From NCBI GenBank assembly GCA_031549115.1, contig JAVBQJ010000084.1, positions 1-19,502 of the forward strand: 19,502 bases of DNA, written 5' to 3'. Source of the stretch: JAVBQJ01 sp031549115 (lineage in GTDB: Bacteria; Verrucomicrobiota; Lentisphaeria; Victivallales; Victivallaceae). A program made the position numbers and the translations under genes. This document shows positions 13,955 to 19,502 of the stretch, in pieces. Positions within the stretch are counted from its first letter, which is position 1, and each line of letters begins with the position of its first letter. Below the pieces are notes generated by a model, which made no database searches, had not been told where the DNA came from, and worked only from the letters and a program-made list of their open reading frames with translations.

Positions 13955-16597
13955 TTATTTGCCGTAGTAGACCTTGAGATAAAGGTCGCGGATTTCGCTG
14001 ATCAACGGATAGCGCGGATTCGCGCCGGTGCACTGATCGTCGAAGGCCTTTTCCGCCAGCGCGTCGACCTGCGCCAGGAAGTCCTTCTCGTTGATGCCGA
14101 GCTCCTGAAGACTCTTCGGCACGTTCAACCGCGTCTTCAGCGCTTCCACCGCTTCGATCAGCTTTTCGACCTTTTCATCATCGGTCTTGCCGCCCAACCG
14201 CAGCGAATCGGCGATGTACGCGTAACGCTCCTTGGCTTCCGGGCACTTGTACTGCGAGAAGGTACCCTGCTTGGTCGGCTTGCTGGTCGCGTTGAAGCGG
14301 ATCACCTCGGTCAGCACCATCGCGTTGGCCAGGCCGTGCGGCACGTGGAACGCGGCGCCGAGCTTGTGCGCCATCGAGTGGCACAAGCCGAGGAACGCGT
14401 TCGCGAAAGCCATACCGGCCATGGTCGCGGCGTGGTGCACCTTCTCGCGCGCCTTTTCGTCGTTCTGGCCGTTTTCGTAAGCCGCCGGCAGATATTTGAA
14501 AATCAACCGGGTGGCTTCCATCGCCATCGCGTTGGAAAACTCGCTCGCCATGATCGACACCCGGGCTTCGAGCGCGTGGGTCAGCACGTCCAAACCGCTG
14601 TACGCCGTCAACTTCTGCGGCATATTCATCACCAGCTGGGTATCGATGATCGCGATATCCGGCGTCAGTTCGTAGTCGGCCAAGGGATACTTGTTGCCGG
14701 TCTTTTCGTCGGTGATCACCGCGAACGGCGTCACTTCGCTGCCGGTGCCCGAGGTCGTCGGGATCGTCACCAGCGTCGCCTTTTCGCCCAGCTTCGGGAA
14801 CTGGTACACGCGCTTGCGGATATCCATGAAGCGCATCGCGATGTCGTCGAAGCTCACATCCGGGTGTTCGTACAAGAGCCACATGATCTTGGCCGCGTCC
14901 ATCGGCGAACCTCCGCCCATCGCGATGATCACGTCCGGCTTGAACGCGTTCATCCGCTCCAGGCCCTTGTAGGCCGTGCCGAGCGTCGGATCCGGTTCGA
15001 CATCGGCGAAGATTTCGAACTTGATCTTGAGCTCTTCCAGCGTATCCAACGCCGGAGCGAGCACGCCGCTGTTGTAGAGAAAACGGTCGGTGACGATGAA
15101 GGCGCGCTTGCGGTCGGCCAGATCGGCCAGCCCCGCCTGCAGACAGCCGTACTTGAAATAGACCTTTTCCGGCACCCGGAACCACAACATATTATCTCTC
15201 CTCTGGGCCACAGTTTTGATGTTCAACAAGTGCTTCGGCGCCACGTTCTGGCTGACCGAGTTACCGCCCCAGCTGCCGCATCCCAGCGTCAGCGACGGGT
15301 CGAGCTTGAAGTTGAACACGTCCCCGATGGCGCCCTGGCTGGACGGCATGTTGATCAGGGTACGCCCGGTTTTCATCCGGCGGCCGAATTCTTCGATCCG
15401 GTCGTTGTTGCCGGGATTGGTATAGAGCACGCTGGTGTGCCCGAGGCCGCCGAATTCAAGCAGCTGCTGCGCCCGCACCAGCGTCGCCTCGAAGTCTTTT
15501 TCCTTGTACATCGCCAGTACCGGCGAAAGCTTTTCGCAGCTGAACGGGAACTGCGGGCCGACGCCGTTGGTTTCCGCGATCAGTACCTTGGCCTCCGGCG
15601 GGACGGTGATGCCGGCCATCGCGGCGATCGCAGCGGCGCTCTGGCCGACGATCTTCGCGTTCAAGTGGCCGTCGACGATTAGGATCTCGGCGGTCTTGGC
15701 TTTCTCATCCGGCGACAGGATATAGGCGCCGCGCAGCAAAAATTCCTTTTTGACCGCTTCGTAAATCTGTTCGCAGACCACCACCGACTGCTCCGACGCG
15801 CAGATCATCCCGTTGTCGAAGGTCTTGCTCTGAAGCACCGAGCTGACCGCCATCTGGATATCGCAGGTTTCGTCGAAAATAGCCGGAGTGTTGCCGGCGC
15901 CCACGCCGAGAGCGGGAACGCCCGAGGAGTAAGCCGCCTTCACCATGCCCGGACCGCCGGTCGCCAGAATCAGGCTGATATCGGCATGACCCATCAGGTG
16001 CTGGGACTTGCCCACGGTCGGATGCTCGATCCAGCTGATGATATTCTCCGGAGCGCCGGCGGCGACGGCGGCGTCACGGACGATTTTCGCCGCGGCGATC
16101 GTGCTCTTCTGCGCCCGCGGGTGGGGGCTGAAGATGATCGCATTGCGAGTCTTCAACGTCAGAAGCGACTTGAAAATCGCGGTCGAAGTCGGATTGGTGG
16201 TCGGCACGATACCGGCGATGATTCCGACCGGCTCCGCCGATTTCATGATCCCATAGGCCTCGTTGCGCTCGATCACGCCGCAGGTCTTGGTCAGTTTGTA
16301 TTTATTGTAAACGTATTCACTGGCAAAGTGATTCTTGATCACCTTGTCCTCGACCACGCCCATGCCGGTTTCTTCCACCGCCATCTTCGCCAGGGGGATA
16401 CGGGCGTTATTCGCCGCCAGTGCCGCGGCCCGGAAAATCTCGTCCACCTGCTCCTGGGAATAGGTGGCGTACTTCTGCTGCGCCGCTTTCACCGTTGCGA
16501 TGATCTCGTCCAGTTCCTCTTTTTCCGCCAACGCCTGCTTCGCTTTCAACGCGGCATCGTCGACCACTTCCGCGGTTGCCTTTTTCGCCTTTTCCAT
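13955..16597 (-). CDS. adhE: Bifunctional acetaldehyde-CoA / iron-dependent alcohol dehydrogenase
   Basis: 880 residues; ATG 16597 with an AGGAGGGT ribosome-binding site about five bases upstream. The protein reduces acetyl-CoA to acetaldehyde and then to ethanol, oxidising two NADH. The N-terminal aldehyde dehydrogenase half has catalytic cysteine C266 (DNGMICASEQ), GIVPTTNPTSTAIFKSL and ATGGPGMVKAAYSSG. The C-terminal iron alcohol dehydrogenase half has GGGSPMDAAKIMW (561-573), TTSGTGSEVTPFAV, and predicted iron ligands D670, H674, H740 and H754 (SGLDVLTHALEA, LGLCHSMAHKLG, HVPHG). Similarity to E. coli AdhE is close along the whole length, and all key residues are kept; numbering is shifted because of a ~20-residue charged extension at the N-terminus (KKATAEVVDDAALKAKQALA). 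It fits an anaerobe that ferments sugar to ethanol. Expressed alone, from its own promoter candidate to its own terminator. Confidence 0.97.
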   Translation of the reverse strand: MEKAKKATAEVVDDAALKAKQALAEKEELDEIIATVKAAQQKYATYSQEQVDEIFRAAALAANNARIPLAKMAVEETGMGVVEDKVIKNHFASEYVYNKYKLTKTCGVIERNEAYGIMKSAEPVGIIAGIVPTTNPTSTAIFKSLLTLKTRNAIIFSPHPRAQKSTIAAAKIVRDAAVAAGAPENIISWIEHPTVGKSQHLMGHADISLILATGGPGMVKAAYSSGVPALGVGAGNTPAIFDETCDIQMAVSSVLQSKTFDNGMICASEQSVVVCEQIYEAVKKEFLLRGAYILSPDEKAKTAEILIVDGHLNAKIVGQSAAAIAAMAGITVPPEAKVLIAETNGVGPQFPFSCEKLSPVLAMYKEKDFEATLVRAQQLLEFGGLGHTSVLYTNPGNNDRIEEFGRRMKTGRTLINMPSSQGAIGDVFNFKLDPSLTLGCGSWGGNSVSQNVAPKHLLNIKTVAQRRDNMLWFRVPEKVYFKYGCLQAGLADLADRKRAFIVTDRFLYNSGVLAPALDTLEELKIKFEIFADVEPDPTLGTAYKGLERMNAFKPDVIIAMGGGSPMDAAKIMWLLYEHPDVSFDDIAMRFMDIRKRVYQFPKLGEKATLVTIPTTSGTGSEVTPFAVITDEKTGNKYPLADYELTPDIAIIDTQLVMNMPQKLTAYSGLDVLTHALEARVSIMASEFSNAMAMEATRLIFKYLPAAYENGQNDEKAREKVHHAATMAGMAFANAFLGLCHSMAHKLGAAFHVPHGLANAMVLTEVIRFNATSKPTKQGTFSQYKCPEAKERYAYIADSLRLGGKTDDEKVEKLIEAVEALKTRLNVPKSLQELGINEKDFLAQVDALAEKAFDDQCTGANPRYPLISEIRDLYLKVYYGK

Positions 16598-16662
16598 ACT
16601 TCCACCCTCCTGATCATTGGTTGAGTATTTCGATATAGATATTTTTTTACTTAATGCTCTTT

Positions 16663-16690
16663 AATGTAATCCCTGTTTTTGAAAAATCAA
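16663..16690 (-). promoter_or_regulatory. Candidate adhE promoter
   Basis: On the minus strand TTGATT (16685-16690) and TACATT (16663-16668) are 16 bases apart, 66 bases before the adhE start codon, within AT-rich DNA. No Rex-type redox operator was seen. Confidence 0.5.
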
Positions 16691-16779
16691 GTCGTTTTCG
16701 CGATTTTAGATAAAAAAATATCCAAGTTTGCCGATTTGCGCTGACTTGGCGACGACGCTTGGGTGGGTGTGCGCACGAC

Positions 16780-16819
16780 AACAGACGGCAACGGACTTTA
16801 ACGGACGACAACGGACAGG
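16780..16819. repeat. Four direct repeats of 10 bp (AACGGACNNN)
   Basis: AACAGACGGC, AACGGACTTT, AACGGACGAC and AACGGACAGG follow each other without gaps. The heptamer AACGGAC is exact in three copies and has one change in the first. Repeats one helical turn apart suggest a protein binding site on one face of the DNA, about 90 bases upstream of the adhE -35 box. Confidence 0.75.
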
Positions 16820-16841
16820 CTGTATGGCGCGCCATATAGCC
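16818..16841. promoter_or_regulatory. 24-bp near-perfect palindrome, possible operator
   Basis: GGCTGTATGGCG faces CGCCATATAGCC with no spacer; 11 of 12 base pairs match. It overlaps the end of the direct-repeat array by two bases. Its length and symmetry suit a dimeric regulator; which one is not known. Confidence 0.55.
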
Positions 16842-16897
16842 GTAAGATCATGTCGAGACACGCAGTCGTTAGACATTGCATATCGGGAGCGGTAGAT

Positions 16898-16979
16898 CCG
16901 ACGACAGGCGTGGGTCCCGAAAGGGGCAGCTGGGGGAAACGGCGAGTTTCCCCCGGAGGGACCGGACGTGTATTGTCGG
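16898..16979. other. Long three-tier imperfect hairpin (possible structured RNA)
   Basis: From outside in: CCGAC (16898-16902) pairs with GTCGG (16975-16979); ACA and CGT pair with TGT and ACG across a GG bulge; GGTCCC (16913-16918) pairs with GGGACC (16958-16963); and GGGGGAAAC (16932-16940) pairs with GTTTCCCCC (16946-16954) around GGCGA. The only unpaired arm of note is GAAAGGGGCAGCT. The strand and any transcript are unknown. Confidence 0.5.
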
Positions 16980-17056
16980 CAGTAGCGGCGGCTTTTGTGG
17001 TGGTCTGGCCGGTTTGAGGCGGCGACAGACGCTCTCCCTGAAAAAATGGTCGCGGA

Positions 17057-17131
17057 AGATGCCGCAGGCATCTGGAGCAGAGGTGCAGGGTCCTGTGACC
17101 CTGCCGGGGGGCGTGGGGGCGAGAAGCCCCC
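17057..17131. other. Cluster of three GC-rich stem-loops downstream of the AraC gene
   Basis: AGATGCC/GGCATCT (17057-17073, loop GCA), GCAGGGTC/GACCCTGC (17085-17104, loop CTGT) and GGGGGC/GCCCCC (17115-17131, loop GAGAA) are all perfect stems. The last lies 13 bases after the AraC stop codon and may end that transcript, but no T-run follows. The spacing resembles REP/BIME-type dispersed intergenic repeats. Confidence 0.55.
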
Positions 17132-17144
17132 GCATCTTTCCCCG

Positions 17145-17984
17145 CTACTTCCCGATACGAAAACGCTCCGGCGTGATACCGTAACGCTTGCGGAAAACCC
17201 GGCAGAAGTAGCTTGCGTCGGTAAAACCGCAGCGTTGTGCGATCTCCTTCACGCTCAACCGTTCCGTTTGCAGCAAACGCAGCGCCAGCGTCAAGCGCAG
17301 ATCGTTCAGGAATTCCCCTGGTGTCATCCCCTGCAACTCATGAAACAGCCGGCTGAAGTGGCTTCGGCTGTAACCGCATTGCTTCGCCAGCTCTTCCACG
17401 CCGATCGCCTCGGCCAGATGCCGGCTCGCGTACGCGTAAACCCGGTTGAACAATTCGCTGCGCGAGGAATTCGCCTCATCACCGTGCTCCAGATCCTCCA
17501 AGAGACAGGTGATAAAATCATACGCCAGCCGGCTTGACTGGTATTTCCCGGTAATGCTGCCCCGCGCCGCCTGGCGCAGAATGTCCAGCGCCGTGCGCAC
17601 ACTGCGCGCTCCCGGATCCAGGCGCAGCACCGATCCGTAATGATCCCGGATCTCCTGTCCCAGCCGCCCGGCTTCTTTGCCGTAAAACGACAGGTATTGA
17701 ATCTGCCACTCCGCGGAATCCGGCGGCAGACAATACACATGCGCCTCCGGGATGCGGACGAACAGCGCGTCCCCGCGCGTCAGCCGGTACGACTTGCCGT
17801 CCAGCCGCAGTTCTCCGCGCCCTCCCAGCGTATATTGCCAGACATAGAGCTCGCGATTGCCGCGTTTGAGTCCGTCCCAGTAGTAGGAGTGCGAAGTGAT
17901 CGTTCCGTGCCCGGCATTCACCAGCATCGCATGCAGCGGCACCGTGTGCTCCGGGAAAAAAATATCGTAGCCGGTTTCACCCAT
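17145..17984 (-). CDS. AraC-family transcriptional regulator with cupin-like sensor domain
   Basis: 279 residues from ATG 17984; the nearest ribosome-binding site, GAGGAA, is about 12 bases upstream. Residues ~8-95 form an AraC-type beta-barrel ligand domain (RGELRLDGKSYRLTRGDALFVRIPEAHVY). The C-terminal DNA-binding domain (~178-276) has two helix-turn-helix units, IGVEELAKQCGYSRSHFSRL (194-213) and LSVKEIAQRCGFTDASYFCR (243-262), closing with the family motif FRKRYGITPERFR. It is divergent from the GH4 alpha-galactosidase gene over 156 bp, the usual arrangement for a local sugar-responsive activator, so it probably switches on the alpha-galactosidase in response to a galactoside such as melibiose or raffinose. 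That ligand is inference. Confidence 0.93.
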   Translation of the reverse strand: MGETGYDIFFPEHTVPLHAMLVNAGHGTITSHSYYWDGLKRGNRELYVWQYTLGGRGELRLDGKSYRLTRGDALFVRIPEAHVYCLPPDSAEWQIQYLSFYGKEAGRLGQEIRDHYGSVLRLDPGARSVRTALDILRQAARGSITGKYQSSRLAYDFITCLLEDLEHGDEANSSRSELFNRVYAYASRHLAEAIGVEELAKQCGYSRSHFSRLFHELQGMTPGEFLNDLRLTLALRLLQTERLSVKEIAQRCGFTDASYFCRVFRKRYGITPERFRIGK

Positions 17985-18013
17985 AAATAACGCCGATTCC
18001 TCTCTTTATTATT

Positions 18014-18043
18014 AATATAGCACAAAAATCCTATGAATAGCAA
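18014..18043 (-). promoter_or_regulatory. Candidate promoter of the AraC-family gene
   Basis: On the minus strand TTGCTA (18038-18043) and TATATT (18014-18019) lie 18 bases apart, 29 bases before the start codon. Confidence 0.5.
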
Positions 18044-18053
18044 ATTTTTTTTA

Positions 18054-18082
18054 TTTACAAAGGGCGGTTGAGGCAGTATCTT
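18054..18082 (+). promoter_or_regulatory. Candidate promoter of the GH4 gene
   Basis: TTTACA (18054-18059) and TATCTT (18077-18082) are 17 bases apart, 58 bases before the GH4 start. The weak -10 fits a promoter that needs an activator. An inverted pair TTGAAA/TTTCAA (18093-18098/18114-18119) lies in the leader. Confidence 0.55.
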
Positions 18083-18140
18083 AATCCTTACTTTGAAATA
18101 GTGTCACCAGAGCTTTCAACCCGCAAACGGAGATTTCCAC

Positions 18141-19472
18141 ATGAGCAAAAAATTCACCTTCATCGGAGCCGGCAGTTTCGGCTTCACCCGCGGCCTGGTT
18201 CGCGACCTGCTGACTTTCGAGTCGTTCCGTGACGCCACCATCACCTTGATGGACATCGACACCGAGCGTCTGGACTTCATCAAAACCGCGGTCGACCGGA
18301 TCATCGCCGCCGGCAACTATCCGGCCAAGGTGGAAGTCACCACCGACCGGGTGGAAGCGCTGAAAGGCGCCGACGGCGTGGTGATCACGATTCTCCAGGG
18401 GGGGCCTCAGGTCTTCCGTACCGACATTGAAATTCCGAAAAAATACGGCGTCGACATCAACGTCGGCGACACCCGCGGCCCGTCGGGGATCTTCCGCTCG
18501 CTGCGCACGCTGCCGGTGATGCTGGACATTTGCGCCGACATCGACAAATACTGCCCGGACGCGATCGTGCTGAACTACACCAACCCGATGGCGATGCTGT
18601 GCCGCGGCATGCAGGCGAAGTTCCCGAAGCTGAAGCTCACCGGCCTCTGCCACTCGGTCCAGGGCACCGCGATGATGCTGGCCAAATGGATCGACGCGCC
18701 GATGGAAGAAATCACCTATCTGTGCGCCGGCATCAACCACCAGGCCTTCTACCTGGACTTCAAGCGCAACGGCAAGGACGCCTATCCGGCCATTCACGCC
18801 GCCATCACCGGCAAGCCGGAGATCTACAACGAAGAGATCGTCCGCAACGAAATGTACCTGAACCTGGACTACTATGTGACCGAATCGAGCGGCCACAACT
18901 CGGAATACAACGCCTGGTTCCGCAAGCGCCCGGACCTGATCGAAAAGTATTGTACCACCGGCACCGGCTGGAATCCGGGGCATTACGCCTACATTGTGCA
19001 TGAATACCTGAGCCGCCAGGACAACTGGCGCGACCTGATCCGCGAAGAACTGGCCAAACCGATCGAACTGGAACGCGGCCTGGAATACGCCGCCAACATC
19101 TTCAACGCGGTATTCGGCGACAAGACCATGTACGAATTCAACGGCAACGTCCGCAACTTCGGCCTGATCGACAACCTGCCGGAAGGCTGCTGCGTCGAAG
19201 TCCCGGTAGTCGCGTCGCGGAACGGCCTGCGCGCCATGCACGTCGGTCCCCTGCCGGCGCAACTGGCGGTGCTGAACAACACCAGCGCCCGCTGCGAAGA
19301 ACTCACGGTCGAAGGCGCCCTCGAAGGCGACGCCCGCAAGGTCTTCCACGCGGTCCTGTTCGACCCCTTGACCAGCGCCGTCCTGTCCATGGATGAAACC
19401 CACGAAATGACCAAGGAAATGTTCGAAGCCAACCGCAAATACCTGCCGCACTTCGACTTCTCGAAGATCTGA
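18141..19472 (+). CDS. melA: GH4 alpha-galactosidase (NAD- and Mn-dependent)
   Basis: 443 residues; ATG 18141 follows GGAGA by seven bases. GH4 enzymes cleave glycosides through an oxidation-elimination mechanism using NAD and a divalent metal, in the cytoplasm. Visible hallmarks are the Rossmann motif FIGAGSFGFTRGL (7-19), acidic LMDID (36-40), LNYTNPM (144-150), the metal and specificity motif C170-H171-S172-V, and GINH with metal-ligand H200. The CHSV signature is the one known for alpha-galactosidases (MelA type); alpha-glucosidases have CHEV and phospho-glycosidases have CN or CD variants. The length is usual for the family. It is divergent from an AraC-type regulator. After the stop only 30 bases remain, ending in a purine-rich GGGGGAGAGAG and AAAGGA stretch that looks like the ribosome-binding site of another gene beyond the window. 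The gene symbol rests on this motif, not on a search. Confidence 0.9.
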   Translation: MSKKFTFIGAGSFGFTRGLVRDLLTFESFRDATITLMDIDTERLDFIKTAVDRIIAAGNYPAKVEVTTDRVEALKGADGVVITILQGGPQVFRTDIEIPKKYGVDINVGDTRGPSGIFRSLRTLPVMLDICADIDKYCPDAIVLNYTNPMAMLCRGMQAKFPKLKLTGLCHSVQGTAMMLAKWIDAPMEEITYLCAGINHQAFYLDFKRNGKDAYPAIHAAITGKPEIYNEEIVRNEMYLNLDYYVTESSGHNSEYNAWFRKRPDLIEKYCTTGTGWNPGHYAYIVHEYLSRQDNWRDLIREELAKPIELERGLEYAANIFNAVFGDKTMYEFNGNVRNFGLIDNLPEGCCVEVPVVASRNGLRAMHVGPLPAQLAVLNNTSARCEELTVEGALEGDARKVFHAVLFDPLTSAVLSMDETHEMTKEMFEANRKYLPHFDFSKI

Positions 19473-19502
19473 CAGAGTCGTCCCGGGGGAGAGAGAAAGG
19501 AC

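Larger units (their letters stand above)
16598..17144. other. Gene-free intergenic region with promoter, repeats and stem-loops
   Basis: No convincing gene lies between adhE and the AraC-type gene. The AT-rich part (16620-16735) holds the adhE promoter candidate. A run of four 10-bp repeats and an adjoining 24-bp palindrome follow (16780-16841), then a long three-tier hairpin (16898-16979) and three GC-rich stem-loops (17057-17131). The stretch 16980-17050 shows nothing recognisable. Confidence 0.75.

Noticed and set aside
13802..15682. 626-residue plus-strand open frame
   Set aside because: It is antisense to adhE, whose protein is conserved along the whole length; the open frame is a GC-content artefact.
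18101..18109. GTGTCACC near the GH4 start as a third LacI operator
   Set aside because: Only one half-site is present and the other half does not match; probably chance.
18081..19451. 456-residue antisense open frame over the GH4 gene
   Set aside because: It mirrors the GH4 codons in GC-rich DNA; its composition is low-information (many V, D, G, H, R, F) and no ribosome-binding site or family motif is seen.

Overview
The window looks like a chromosomal segment of a GC-rich, fermentative, glycan-degrading bacterium of the Lentisphaerota (Victivallis-like). This placement is inferred from gene content: a prepilin-type protein with an H-X9-DG motif sitting in a sugar operon, a DUF4838 glycosidase-like protein, two uroporphyrinogen-decarboxylase-family (URO-D) proteins, LacI and AraC regulators, a GH4 alpha-galactosidase and an ethanol-forming AdhE. 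No rRNA, tRNA or CRISPR array was seen.

Layout. 1-374: low-complexity, hairpin-rich DNA. 375-1439 (+): URO-D-family protein 1, converging with a 16-bp overlap on the next gene. 1424-7141 (-): a four-gene operon, in transcription order LacI regulator, pseudopilin-like secreted protein, Gfo/Idh/MocA oxidoreductase, DUF4838 protein. It has a consensus promoter and a near-perfect palindromic operator. 7407-8474 (-): URO-D-family protein 2. 8489-9134: a remnant of an ISLre2-like insertion sequence fused to a 341-bp partial duplication of the lacI promoter, operator and DNA-binding domain. 9222-12986 (-): a 1254-residue secreted GH42-like multidomain protein. 13007-13347: a miniature, internally deleted relative of the same insertion sequence with perfect 16-bp terminal inverted repeats. 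13452-13898 (+): small membrane protein. 13955-16597 (-): adhE. 16598-17144: intergenic region with an adhE promoter candidate, four 10-bp direct repeats, a 24-bp palindrome and several stem-loops. 17145-17984 (-) and 18141-19472 (+): divergent AraC regulator and GH4 alpha-galactosidase.

How the parts may work together. Secreted glycosidase-like proteins (GH42-like, DUF4838) would trim a complex glycan outside the cytoplasm. The GH4 enzyme and the Gfo/Idh/MocA oxidoreductase would process oligosaccharides or sugars with NAD chemistry inside, and AdhE would dispose of reducing equivalents as ethanol. The LacI unit and the duplicated promoter-operator upstream of URO-D gene 2 share an operator, so they may form one small regulon. 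The most interesting parts are the headpiece-only LacI paralogue with a perfect operator, the insertion-sequence remnants lying directly upstream of two ribosome-binding sites, the pseudopilin in a sugar operon, and the unexplained structured region upstream of adhE.
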